NCBI RefSeq assembly: GCF_024519285.1
Contig: NZ_JAMZCY010000011.1
Coordinates: forward strand, 238,786-302,785
Length of the DNA: 64,000 bases
Reading direction: 5' to 3'
Source: Cohnella sp. WQ 127256
Lineage (GTDB): Bacteria; Bacillota; Bacilli; Paenibacillales; Paenibacillaceae
Shown: positions 37,873-46,605 of the stretch, piece after piece
How positions within the stretch are numbered: the first letter of the stretch is position 1
Layout of the letters: every line of letters begins with the position of its first letter
Notes under the pieces: model-generated
Seen by the model: the letters and a program-made list of their open reading frames with translations, nothing else
The model's database searches: none
Told to the model about the DNA's origin: nothing
Made by a program: the position numbers and the translations under genes

Positions 37873-39606
37873 ATGCTAAACAACATTTCCATTCGAACAA
37901 AACTCCTCGTATTACTTCTTGTTCCCCTTATCTTATTTGCGATAACAGGGGTATATCTGCTGCAGCTTAACTCATCCAACATTAACAAATTAAATGCTGT
38001 ACTTTATGAGACTAGTAACCAAGCGAGTTCACTCATTCTTAATGCTGACCGTGATATGTATCAGGCCTTCAGCAGCTATCAACGCACTCAGATGGACAAT
38101 GTCTCTTCAACGGATAAAGAAGCAGCCATCACAGATTTCAATGATAATGTTAAACAGAGCAACGAGCGGATAGATAAGGCTCTTAGCATTGTGACGGATA
38201 AGCAATTAACGGGATTGACGCATGAAACGAGCCATAAATCTATTGCTACTATCATCCAAGATGTGGATCGGCTCTTTAATGTATGGGCCCAAAAGGCAGC
38301 CGATCAAATGGTCAAGGATTCATCTTCCCCTGAGCTGGAGAGTGCTTTGCGCTTAGAATTCGAGGAAGCACGCGGCAATATTAATGAATTCGGTGAAATT
38401 CTAGAAGTATACGCTACGGACGAGGTTACGCTTCTGAATAAAAATACAGACTCAACGAATACGATGACTTATACCATATTGATTATAGAATGGATCATAC
38501 TCATCTCTTTTGGAGCTTTTCTAATCCGTAAGGTGAGTCTAACAGTCGCTTTAGTTCAGAGTAAAACGAAGCAGGTTTCTGTAGGTGACCTGAAATATAC
38601 GCCTCAGGCCAAATACGATAAGGATGAGCTTGGTCAAATTTTGTTCTCTGTCGATAGTATGATTGGGAAAATGCGCGAGCTGATCGGTAGTATCGCCGAC
38701 AATTCCCAGCAAGTCGCAGCCGCTTCATCAGAGCTATCCTATAGTGCACAAGAATCTTCAACTGCCGCGAGCCATATCGCTGAAAATATTCAGGAGGTTA
38801 CTTCTCTTGTAGAGGTACAAGCCAATATTTCAGATGAAGCGAGTAAAGCAATGGATGAAATGTCTGTTGGCGTCCAGAAAATTGCCGAGAGTACAAATAC
38901 GATTTCCGAGCACTCTCAACAAACCAATGAGCAGGCGGACCAAGGTGCTGAGATGCTACAAAATCTGAAGCTTCAAATGGAGCAAATGATGGGAACCCTA
39001 CGCAAATTGGATCGTAGTGTAGCCATTCTTAATGATAAATCGGAGAAAATAGGCGAGATCACGGAAAACATTACGAACTTCGCTAATCAAACAGGCATTC
39101 TCTCCCTTAATGCTTCCATTGAAGCTGCAAGAGCCGGTGAGCATGGTAAAGGGTTCGCCGTTGTTGCTCAGGAAATTCGGAAGCTTGCGACTAATTCCCT
39201 TGAATCGGCACAGGGCATCAACGAGCTAATCGGGGACACTCGGAATGAGATCGATCAAGCATCCGAGTTTATGAGAACGACAGTCGCACAATTTGAGCAA
39301 GGAACTGAAATTATGGTAGATGTCGCGAATGGCTTTGATTCCATCGTGGAATCCATTAAGCAGGTGTCTTCACAAATTCACGATACCTCCGCTGTAACAG
39401 AGCAAATGTCGGCAAGCTCTGAAGAAGTATCCGCTAGTATGGAACAGTCCTCTTCCTCAGCAAGAGACATTGCCGGTAAAGCTCAGAATGTCGCAGCGGC
39501 TACAGAAGAGCAGCTAGCTCTCGTAGAGAACATCTCCCATGCCTCTGATCAGCTGCAAAGTATCGTAAGAAGCTTGGATGAGTCCGTACGTTTCTTCAAG
39601 CTATAA
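37873..39606 (+). CDS. Methyl-accepting chemotaxis protein
   Basis: A 577-aa chemoreceptor. TM1 is about residues 10-30, a helical four-helix-bundle-like ligand domain about 31-190, TM2 about 195-215 and HAMP follows. The cytoplasmic signalling coiled coil has the hairpin tip with EKIGEITENITNFANQTGIL, LNASIEAARAGEHGKGF and AVVAQEIRKLA. The tip is the canonical CheA/CheW contact. AAGGGG precedes the ATG. A sigma-D-like -10 (ACCGATAT, 37812-37819) lies upstream, but no matching -35 is visible. The ligand is unknown. Confidence 0.95.
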   Translation: MLNNISIRTKLLVLLLVPLILFAITGVYLLQLNSSNINKLNAVLYETSNQASSLILNADRDMYQAFSSYQRTQMDNVSSTDKEAAITDFNDNVKQSNERIDKALSIVTDKQLTGLTHETSHKSIATIIQDVDRLFNVWAQKAADQMVKDSSSPELESALRLEFEEARGNINEFGEILEVYATDEVTLLNKNTDSTNTMTYTILIIEWIILISFGAFLIRKVSLTVALVQSKTKQVSVGDLKYTPQAKYDKDELGQILFSVDSMIGKMRELIGSIADNSQQVAAASSELSYSAQESSTAASHIAENIQEVTSLVEVQANISDEASKAMDEMSVGVQKIAESTNTISEHSQQTNEQADQGAEMLQNLKLQMEQMMGTLRKLDRSVAILNDKSEKIGEITENITNFANQTGILSLNASIEAARAGEHGKGFAVVAQEIRKLATNSLESAQGINELIGDTRNEIDQASEFMRTTVAQFEQGTEIMVDVANGFDSIVESIKQVSSQIHDTSAVTEQMSASSEEVSASMEQSSSSARDIAGKAQNVAAATEEQLALVENISHASDQLQSIVRSLDESVRFFKL

Positions 39607-39623
39607 TCCAATGCGCCATACCA

Positions 39624-39667
39624 AAAAGACGATGACCGCTCTGTATTAGCAACGGTCATCGTCTTTT
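39624..39667. terminator. Bidirectional terminator
   Basis: AAAAGACGATGACCG and CGGTCATCGTCTTTT form a perfect 15-bp stem between the convergent chemoreceptor and SARP-like regulator genes. Confidence 0.9.
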
Positions 39668-39704
39668 CTGTACCCTAAAGCGAGTTATTCGCTCCATATA
39701 CTCC

Positions 39705-40868
39705 CTAAGCACTAATCTCTTCGTAAAGCTGGATCGTTATCATTGAAGGCTTGATTTGCAATTCATCCAGTTTCTGTGTAAGCCTCCTGTACACAAGTAG
39801 AACCTGATCATTTCTCCCCAGCCTCTGGTAGCCTCTCATTAATAAGCGATAGGATTCCTCGTTGTAGGGAGAATAATCGATCGTCCTTAAAGCGATCTCT
39901 ATCGCTTTATCGTATTCCTGCATCTTCAAATACGATTCCGCAAGCACAATTTGCCATTGCGCAGTCGAGTTATCTAGTAGCTCCGCTTCTTGCTCCGCCC
40001 AAACATAGTCTTCATCTGTCAGCAGCATGCCTTGATGATAAGTCAATGCCTTCTCGATGTCATGGGGAGTCAAATTGTCCGTACCCTTCAAGTTCTTCAT
40101 CCATTTTTGATACTCCTTAACATCTACCTCAACTCGATCTGGATCGAGAAAATATCTTTCATTCTCATATCTAAGAATACCGCTAAGACCCAGCTGTTTG
40201 ATATTTTTCCTGATAAGACTGATGCACGTATGTAAATAAACCTTAGCTTTATTGTAGTTATCATCAGGCCACAAATCTTCAATGATATGATCGCGATGCA
40301 CACGAGAATCCCCATGTATCGCGAGATAAGCAAGGAGCTCTTTCTCCTTAGAGGTACGCCATTTCAGTCGTGGTCCTCCTTCGACTTCCACCAAATATTG
40401 GCCTAATAACCGAATACTCAATTTGGGTTCAGCATCCCTTGCCACCACTAGGGAATCTTCTTTCTTAGATTGTTCCTTAGAAAACATACCCAAATTCCCG
40501 ATTTCTTTCCGTAATCTTGTGATTGTCTTGGAGAGCCTATCCAATTCAAGCGGCTTTAGAATATAATCTATCGCAGCCTGTTCGAAAGCAGAAATAGCGT
40601 ATTGATCGTAAGCGGTAACGAAAATAATCTGTACATCGCTATTGTCGTTTCTTATGATTTCCGCGAGCTCTATACCGTTCATCTCCGGCATCTCGATATC
40701 TAGGAATAGAACGTCTGGCTTGAGAGCAAGTAATTGATGTAAAGCATCGAAACCGTTATTGGACCGACCGATGACCTCCACCCCGCCAATACGTTCAAGA
40801 AAGAGCTCAAGTATATTAAGCGCATGCTCTTCATCATCGACAATGAAAGCTTGAATCACTTTTTCCAC
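39705..40868 (-). CDS. SARP-like response regulator (receiver, winged helix, BTAD)
   Basis: A 387-aa regulator. The receiver (1-120) has DDEE at 11-14, phospho-acceptor D57 (FLDIEMPEMNG) and K105. A winged-helix domain follows (about 150-235, LKWRTSKEKELLAYLAIHG, HRDHIIEDLWPDDNYNKAKVYLHTCISLIRK). A bacterial transcriptional activation domain with TPR-like helices (about 245-387, VDVKEYQKWMKNLKG, YNEESYRLLMRGYQRLGRN) ends it. Such proteins bind direct repeats with an 11-bp period through an OmpR-like winged helix. Its own promoter carries such a repeat, as do the promoters of the downstream dockerin gene and the hybrid kinase, so it is probably autoregulated and paired with the kinase at 46606-49644. 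Confidence 0.9.
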   Translation of the reverse strand: MEKVIQAFIVDDEEHALNILELFLERIGGVEVIGRSNNGFDALHQLLALKPDVLFLDIEMPEMNGIELAEIIRNDNSDVQIIFVTAYDQYAISAFEQAAIDYILKPLELDRLSKTITRLRKEIGNLGMFSKEQSKKEDSLVVARDAEPKLSIRLLGQYLVEVEGGPRLKWRTSKEKELLAYLAIHGDSRVHRDHIIEDLWPDDNYNKAKVYLHTCISLIRKNIKQLGLSGILRYENERYFLDPDRVEVDVKEYQKWMKNLKGTDNLTPHDIEKALTYHQGMLLTDEDYVWAEQEAELLDNSTAQWQIVLAESYLKMQEYDKAIEIALRTIDYSPYNEESYRLLMRGYQRLGRNDQVLLVYRRLTQKLDELQIKPSMITIQLYEEISA

Positions 40869-40939
40869 CTACTTAATAGGAATATGTTTATTGGAGATTT
40901 ATTTAATCCTATAGCTTAATTTAAGTATACTTCAACTTC

Positions 40940-40973
40940 ATTTTACAAACTAACACTTAACAATTACTTAAAA
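40940..40973 (-). promoter_or_regulatory. Direct-repeat promoter box A (SARP-like regulator gene)
   Basis: CTTAACA (40956) and CTTAAAA (40967) are 11 bp apart. On the transcribed side, TTGTTAAG is followed by exactly 10 nt and then TAAAAT (40945-40940), which is about 72 bp from the ATG. Confidence 0.65.
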
Positions 40974-41083
40974 ATCTCACAGTAACGACAAACGACTCGC
41001 CCAGGTGATGGACGAGCCTTTCTTCCTTCACTTGTTTTACAATGAGACCTAGACCGGGTCGAGAACACAGACGATTGAGCCGT

Positions 41084-41401
41084 CTAATCAGTACCTTCAT
41101 CGGCCGAATGATCTAAAGTAGCCGCTTGGATCGCCCCGTACGCCCAGTGTTTCTCAGGAACGTCGGTCCATAAGGTAGAAGCGTTCATCAGTAGCTCGCG
41201 ACCAAGCACGCGGTGTTTAAACGTATCGGCCACGTATAGGTTTCCGTCCCGATGCATTCCAACCGAAGCGACAAACATTTGAATTCGATTGTTGTCCGTA
41301 TCCGCAACATAAACGTTGCCGGCGGTATCGACCGCCACGGCCTGCGGACTATTGAACTCTCCTAGGCCAGTACCTGGGCCACCTGTTTGCGTATTCAAAA
41401 A
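41084..41401 (-). pseudogene. Truncated NHL-repeat/SLH relic
   Basis: About 104 codons with a stop directly upstream of the first usable codon. The first part is NHL-like (FNSPQAVAVDTAGNVYVADT, DNNRIQMF; DGNLYVADTFKHRV). Then it jumps into an SLH C-terminal motif (WTDVPEKHWAYGAIQAATLDH) that resembles the end of the cohesin/SLH protein just upstream (WKDVQVSHWAFGHIQEASTDH). It is best read as a fusion left by a deletion joining an NHL gene to the 3' end of an SLH gene. Confidence 0.75.
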
Positions 41402-41469
41402 TCATGGCCCATATCCACGTTTTTTTAGACAATTGTTTCGCGTAATTCCACCTGTTTACAGTCATTCTG

Positions 41470-41502
41470 CTTAGTTCTCCCTTAGTTCTCCCTTAGTTCG
41501 CG
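41470..41502. repeat. Three tandem 11-bp repeats CTTAGTTCTCC
   Basis: CTTAGTTCTCC, CTTAGTTCTCC and CTTAGTTCGCG follow directly on each other upstream of the NHL/SLH relic. The period equals that of the CTTAACA boxes nearby. Confidence 0.8.
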
Positions 41503-41544
41503 TTAATCGCGATTATTCAACGCTATGCGACATTGCTCAATCCC

Positions 41545-41578
41545 ATCTTAGCCAATGCCTCTTAACAAACGCTGAAAC
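41545..41578 (-). promoter_or_regulatory. Direct-repeat promoter box D (NHL/SLH relic)
   Basis: CTTAACA (41561) and CTGAAAC (41572) are 11 bp apart. TTGTTAAG is followed by 10 nt and then TAAGAT (41550-41545). Confidence 0.6.
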
Positions 41579-41600
41579 GAAGCTAGTCAGGCCAGAGAAC

Positions 41601-41668
41601 AAAAAACGGATTCGGTTTAGCCACATTGGCGGCATTTCCGAATCCGTCTTGCCGTGATTACCCGTTTC
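41601..41668 (-). terminator. Terminator of the cohesin/SLH gene
   Basis: ACGGATTCGG and CCGAATCCGT form a perfect 10-bp stem, followed on the minus strand by TTTTTTG. Confidence 0.8.
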
Positions 41669-41685
41669 TGGTTAAGTCGATTGCT

Positions 41686-44600
41686 CTATTCATTGCCGAG
41701 AGACTGTTCTCCGCCACCCAAGTTCCGGGTATAGCGGTGATCCGTGGACGCCTCCTGAATGTGTCCGAACGCCCAATGACTTACCTGAACGTCCTTCCAG
41801 GCGGCTTTCTCGCCCTTGAGCGGACCGCGATCCAGCACTCGGTTCAGAATGACGACCGCTTCTGCGCGCGTCAGCGAGTCGTTCGGACGGAACAGACCGC
41901 TTCCAGAGCCGGTCATGATGCCAGCTGCGCTTACTCGTCCGATTGCTCCAGTGGCCCAGTGGCCGGCTGTATCCTTGAACGACGCCTTCGCATCCACCGC
42001 TGCCGTTCCGTTCTTCAGCAAGCGATCAACGATCGCTGCCATCTCCGCGCGGGTTATCGATTTATCCGGCATGAAGCGGCCGTCTGAGCCTTGCATATAG
42101 CCCCGCGCCGTCGCTTGCGAGATCGCCTGCTTCGCCCATACGGCGGACGGCAGATCGGAGTAAGCTACATCTGCCGCTCTCACAGCAGCGCCCGGCATCG
42201 CTCTGGACAGCAGCGCCGCCATTTCCACCCGCCGAACCGCTTGGTTCGGACGGAACGTACCGTCACTGTACCCTTGAATGTAAGAGGTATGAGACGAGCT
42301 ATCCACGCTCAACTTCACGATGGAGAAGGTACTGAACTTAGTGATCGTAAACCGAATGCCCGGCTTGTCCGTTCCGTTGTAGCCAACCAGTTCGCCCTTC
42401 ACCCATTCCTTCGTACCGTCGCTGTGCTCGATGAAAACGCCCAGCTTCTCCAGCTCCGCCCTCGGCAAATCCTCGCCTACCGGCAGCTCCAGGGTCACCT
42501 CTCGGCTGCTCATGTTCGTCTCGATCGTCATCGGCCGACCAATCAATTGCAATCCGTCCGCCGTCGCTAGTCGGAGAAGCGTTGGCTCGCCTTTGAGGCG
42601 CTCTTCCACCTGCTTGCGTTCGACGGCTGCCTTGATCGGTACGATATGGAAATACACTTCCTCCTGTATGCCTTGCAAGGAGCGGCTTGGTATGAGAATG
42701 CCGCCGTTGTCGGTCCAGATCTGCAGATCAACGCCTTGCGCAGCAAACTGTTTCGCAGCCTCTGCCGACAGCTTGATATTCAAATCGGATACCTCGTCCT
42801 TAGCGTCGGGAATAACGATTTTGGCCGTAGATGAGCCGGCTTCCTTTAATTGCTTGACTGCCTGCTCCGCTTGCGCCAACGTCAGGATTACTTCGTCTTT
42901 CTTACGGCCGTCCGCAAGGGTCGTTCTTTCGATGGTCGTTCTGGCGACCACGCCGCCCTTGCCGCTGCCATCGCTGACTTCGACCGTTATTTTCTCCGTC
43001 GGCGTCGAAACGCCTCCGCCGCCTCCCGTTCTCGGCGCCGTCGGTATCGCAGCTTGCGATGCTGCAGACGGATCGGACATCCCGGTAGCATTCTGAGCAA
43101 CAACCGTGAAGGTATAGGACGTACCGTTCGTCAGCCCAGTGATGACGGCCGACAGTTGGTCCCCGCCAACCGTGACAGAGATGTCTCCGGGATTAGACGT
43201 TACAATATAACGGTCTACTGGCGCCTCGTTCACATTAGCCGGCGCACCCAGAGTGACTTGTACTTGCCCGTTGCCTGGCACAACCGACAGAATAGTCGGA
43301 GCCAGCGGCTTCGCCACCGGACGAACCGTGCCGATCAGCGGCTCCGAATCTCCGACAACATTGACCGCATAGATACGAATCGTATACGTTTTTCCGTTAG
43401 CCAAGTGATCAAAGCTCGCGCTGTACACACTCTCACCGCTTTCCGGCACTTCCTTCGCTGCAACGATGTCGCCGTCCAGCACCGCTTCGACTCGGTACTT
43501 CAAAATCGGCACACCGATCGTACCGACCGGCTTCGCGAAGGAGATAACCGCAGTTCCGTTGCCTGGCGTGGCGTTGAAATTCGTCGGCGCTCCAGGAGCC
43601 GGCACAGGCGCGACCGCCTCCGAAGCCGGGCTCAGACCGGATGCGCCGGCAAGGTTGACCGACTTAACCGCAAATACGTAGGACGTACCGTTCGTCAGTC
43701 CCACTGCGGTATACGCATTGGTTCCGACCCCGTCGGCGATCTCTACCCAATCGGCGGCGTCGTCCGGCGCTGTTTCTCCCTGGTAAAGGTATACCTTATA
43801 CGTTTCCGCCATCGGCACGGCCGGCCAGGTCAGCCCGACCTTGCCATCACCCGAAATCGCGGTGACCGATGCCGGCGCTGCGGGCGGAATCACAACGGAA
43901 ACTTTGCCGTTTGCAACAGTCTTGTTCATCTCCACGGCATGCACGTCCGTAAACGTCAGCTCCCGCACGTCGTTCGGCGTCTCGACAGTCAGCGCGTGAT
44001 CGCCGATCGGCGCGTCATCTTCAACTGCGAACTTGATCGTGAACAGGGTCTGAGCATCCCGAGAAGCCGGAATCGGGTTGTCTCCGCCCGTTAGATCCAG
44101 CCAAGAGACAATCAACCAGCCGTCGGTATTGTTATAGTTCGACATCAAGCCTTGTCCCACGATTCCATTGTAGCTTATCGCGGTTGGATCGAACTTGATC
44201 CGTATGCCGTAGGAGGCTACCGCCTTATCAAGCTTCAACGCCTTCACCGGCACGGAGACGATGCCTTCCTCCCCCGCCTTAATGGACGCCGAGCCGATTT
44301 CAATGTCCGCATTTCCTGGTGGAGACACGGTCACCTTCCCGCTCACGAGATCGGCGGATACCGGGTCGACGTCCTCGTAAAGCTGACCCTGAACGATCGT
44401 AAGGGTGGAATCGCCTGCCGGTGCGCCTTCCTTGATCTTGAACCGAAGCGTGAACAGCTCGCTGGAGTCCTCAATAAAATCGGTAAGCGTCAGCTTGAGC
44501 TTCAGACTTCCGGTTGTTGTCTTGTCTACGAGTAAAATCGCGTCGGAATCGATCGCTTGGACCGGCCGGCTAATGGCCGCTTCCTCTCCTGCCGCCGGTT

Positions 44601-44862
44601 CCAGCACGTTCGGATCGTAGTTAATCGTAGTGTCCGACCGGTAAACATACAGATCGGAGCTATTCGAGTCGAAGAAAACCGGTACATCGACATAAGCCCC
44701 CGGCGATCCTGCCACCGTGCCGACACGCACGGAGGGCGTGTCCGACGGAGCAGCGGACGCTTTCGGGAGTGCCGGCAGCAGTAGTACCAGCGCTAGCAAC
44801 AAAGCGAGGATAGCGCTGAACTTGCCACGTAGTCCAGATTGGTTAGCATGAAAGTAGTTCAA
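41686..44862 (-). CDS. SLH-anchored surface protein with two cohesin-like modules and Fn3 repeats
   Basis: A 1058-aa exported protein. The TTG start at 44862 has GAGGTG 6 nt upstream. A GTG at 44871 is also in frame but overlaps that ribosome site. Order: signal peptide (LLPALPKASA); cohesin-like module 1 (about 42-182, GAYVDVPVFFDSNS, TTINYDPNVLEPAAG); cohesin-like module 2 (about 185-322, GIRIKFDPTAISYNG, TLFTIKFAVEDDAPIGDHAL); three Fn3 domains (about 325-605); a charged linker domain (about 620-845); and three SLH repeats (about 855-1040) binding secondary cell-wall polymer. The adjacent co-transcribed protein ends in a dockerin, so this may be its surface scaffold. The gene is visibly GC-richer than the flanking regulatory genes. 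Confidence 0.88.
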   Translation of the reverse strand: MNYFHANQSGLRGKFSAILALLLALVLLLPALPKASAAPSDTPSVRVGTVAGSPGAYVDVPVFFDSNSSDLYVYRSDTTINYDPNVLEPAAGEEAAISRPVQAIDSDAILLVDKTTTGSLKLKLTLTDFIEDSSELFTLRFKIKEGAPAGDSTLTIVQGQLYEDVDPVSADLVSGKVTVSPPGNADIEIGSASIKAGEEGIVSVPVKALKLDKAVASYGIRIKFDPTAISYNGIVGQGLMSNYNNTDGWLIVSWLDLTGGDNPIPASRDAQTLFTIKFAVEDDAPIGDHALTVETPNDVRELTFTDVHAVEMNKTVANGKVSVVIPPAAPASVTAISGDGKVGLTWPAVPMAETYKVYLYQGETAPDDAADWVEIADGVGTNAYTAVGLTNGTSYVFAVKSVNLAGASGLSPASEAVAPVPAPGAPTNFNATPGNGTAVISFAKPVGTIGVPILKYRVEAVLDGDIVAAKEVPESGESVYSASFDHLANGKTYTIRIYAVNVVGDSEPLIGTVRPVAKPLAPTILSVVPGNGQVQVTLGAPANVNEAPVDRYIVTSNPGDISVTVGGDQLSAVITGLTNGTSYTFTVVAQNATGMSDPSAASQAAIPTAPRTGGGGGVSTPTEKITVEVSDGSGKGGVVARTTIERTTLADGRKKDEVILTLAQAEQAVKQLKEAGSSTAKIVIPDAKDEVSDLNIKLSAEAAKQFAAQGVDLQIWTDNGGILIPSRSLQGIQEEVYFHIVPIKAAVERKQVEERLKGEPTLLRLATADGLQLIGRPMTIETNMSSREVTLELPVGEDLPRAELEKLGVFIEHSDGTKEWVKGELVGYNGTDKPGIRFTITKFSTFSIVKLSVDSSSHTSYIQGYSDGTFRPNQAVRRVEMAALLSRAMPGAAVRAADVAYSDLPSAVWAKQAISQATARGYMQGSDGRFMPDKSITRAEMAAIVDRLLKNGTAAVDAKASFKDTAGHWATGAIGRVSAAGIMTGSGSGLFRPNDSLTRAEAVVILNRVLDRGPLKGEKAAWKDVQVSHWAFGHIQEASTDHRYTRNLGGGEQSLGNE

Positions 44863-44882
44863 TGTATTCACCTCAAGGTTTC

Positions 44883-46451
44883 TTAGATTGCATTACCCAT
44901 ATAGATGTTCATGATCAAGGTAGCATCCGCTTCAGTCACTTCGCCGTTTTCATCCATGTCGAGCGCTTCGAGCTGGTCTGCCGTCAGCGTGACTTTCCCT
45001 TTCAGATACTTGGTGATGAGCAGCGCGTCCGCAGGCGTTACGGCTCCGTCCCCATTGGCGTCTCCCTTCAGCCGGATCATGATCTCGACCTTACCGGCCT
45101 TCTCGGAATACGCCCCGACGGAATTCATCGCCTGCCATTCGAAGAAGGTCGTGCCGCCCCAAGTCGCATCGGGCGTGAATGCCAAGCCGTTTAGCGAGGC
45201 TAGAGGAATCGATTGCCCGTCTTGAACGGGAACTCCCGAGAGGCTGAGCGTGCCGTGATCCGGCAGCGTAACGACGCGAATCTCCTTCATCGCGCTGCCT
45301 TTCGGATCGGAATAGCCGTTCAGGAAATCCGAGCCGCTCAGCACAAGCGCCTGCCCTTGCTTGCCGCGCTTAACGAACGAGCCCGCGGCAGGAGGATCCT
45401 GCGGCTTGTAGGTCAAGCCCAGCACTCGGTTAAAGGTGCCGGTGTCGTCAAGGTTAAGGACGATGATGCGATCCTGCGCCGCATCCGTTACGTACAGCTT
45501 ATTATCCGGACCGACGACGATGGCGTGCGGCTCGCTGATACCGTAATCGTCGGTTAGGTTAAGCCAGGGCTGAAGCGTCGGACGATTGTAGTACGAAGCT
45601 CCACTATAGGAGGCGCGGTAAATTTTCGTCTCATTCATGACCACGTAAAACATTTCTCCGGCGAAATCTACCGCGATTTCCCCGGTCGAGTAGCCGTTTC
45701 CCGGGAACATGTTAAAGACGTCCTCCAGGTCGACGTAGTAACCTCCGGATTCCCACACTTTACCGTCTAAATGGATCGCAAATCCCGACTCTCCATGTCC
45801 GAATCCGGATCCGGAGCCGCCGGAAAGGCTCGATCCGCTCAGATCCAGTTTCAAAGTGCCTCTTGCATTCACCATACCGTAGGTCGTCGGAAAATTATTA
45901 CCGGTTATCCCGTAGCTTTCGAAATGAAACTTGGCTTCTTTATAAACTTCTTGATTGTTCGGGTTAAATACCCGATGAACGATAAGACTCTTGATGTTCA
46001 TAAGCTTCGGATAGTTTGGGATGGCGGTGACCATCCGACCGATCAAATCGATGGGATTACCCATCGCCTCCCCGTTATACTTCAACAGCGAAAGCGGTTC
46101 CCCATTCCGGTCGAACGAGTGAAGGCTCGCGGTCAAGCCCGATTCGGCTACGAAGAGGTTGCCGTCCTCATCGACGGCAATCGCCGTCGGATTGTTGACG
46201 GGAACAATCAAATTCGCCCTTCCATCGATATCCGTCCGAATGACCCGGTTATTGCCCGTGTCTGCGATGTACATCTCCGTTACGCCGTTGTACGTGTGAA
46301 ATTCGATCTCCTGCGGCGACTTCAGCTGCAGCGGACCGACCTCGGCATACGCTTCGCGGGGCGGCAGCGACAGCGCCGCAAACAAGGCGACGACAAGAGT
46401 CGCCGCCGTCCACCTGGATATGCTCGTCAACACTCTCATTCCTGTTAGCAT
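44883..46451 (-). CDS. Secreted NHL-repeat protein with C-terminal type-I-like dockerin
   Basis: About 522 aa. The start is ATG 46451 with AGGAGG 14 nt upstream, a rather long spacing, and the open frame to 46574 crosses the promoter. The signal peptide ends near REAYA. NHL beta-propeller repeats (about 35-130 and 250-335) include YIADTGNNRVIRTD, NPTAIAVDEDGNLFVAES and EPHAIVVGPDNKLYVTDA. A cadherin-like beta domain (about 350-450) precedes a dockerin (about 459-522) with two Ca-binding loops, DANGDGAVTPADALLITKYL and DMDENGEVTEADATLIMNIY. The dockerin should bind a cohesin, and the next gene in the operon, 20 bp downstream, encodes two cohesin-like modules. Confidence 0.87.
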   Translation of the reverse strand: MLTGMRVLTSISRWTAATLVVALFAALSLPPREAYAEVGPLQLKSPQEIEFHTYNGVTEMYIADTGNNRVIRTDIDGRANLIVPVNNPTAIAVDEDGNLFVAESGLTASLHSFDRNGEPLSLLKYNGEAMGNPIDLIGRMVTAIPNYPKLMNIKSLIVHRVFNPNNQEVYKEAKFHFESYGITGNNFPTTYGMVNARGTLKLDLSGSSLSGGSGSGFGHGESGFAIHLDGKVWESGGYYVDLEDVFNMFPGNGYSTGEIAVDFAGEMFYVVMNETKIYRASYSGASYYNRPTLQPWLNLTDDYGISEPHAIVVGPDNKLYVTDAAQDRIIVLNLDDTGTFNRVLGLTYKPQDPPAAGSFVKRGKQGQALVLSGSDFLNGYSDPKGSAMKEIRVVTLPDHGTLSLSGVPVQDGQSIPLASLNGLAFTPDATWGGTTFFEWQAMNSVGAYSEKAGKVEIMIRLKGDANGDGAVTPADALLITKYLKGKVTLTADQLEALDMDENGEVTEADATLIMNIYMGNAI

Positions 46452-46496
46452 CTGGAAATTGTTCTCCTCCTTAAATCTAATTAAGACTTGTCGAAC

Positions 46497-46541
46497 AGTG
46501 TAACAGGAGGCTCTTAACAAACACTTAACAAATACTAAAAA
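46497..46541 (-). promoter_or_regulatory. Direct-repeat promoter box B (dockerin gene), three repeats
   Basis: CTTAACA (46513), CTTAACA (46524) and CTAAAAA (46535) are spaced at 11 bp. TTGTTAAG is followed by 10 nt and then TACACT (46502-46497), which is about 46 bp from the ATG. Confidence 0.7.
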
Positions 46542-46605
46542 TAGCCGTGCAACAACGACGAATAGCCCGTCCACGCAAATGGACGAGCCGCATAGAGAAT
46601 AAAAT

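Noticed and set aside
41470..41502. Tandem 11-bp repeats as a possible CRISPR or minisatellite array
   Set aside because: Three units without spacers are too short for CRISPR. The 11-bp period fits a regulator site better.
42850..44094. Long plus-strand open frame (414 codons) and several others opposite the cohesin/SLH gene
   Set aside because: They lie fully antisense to a gene with clear domains, are Arg-rich, lack ribosome sites and match no family. GC-rich coding DNA readily opens such frames.
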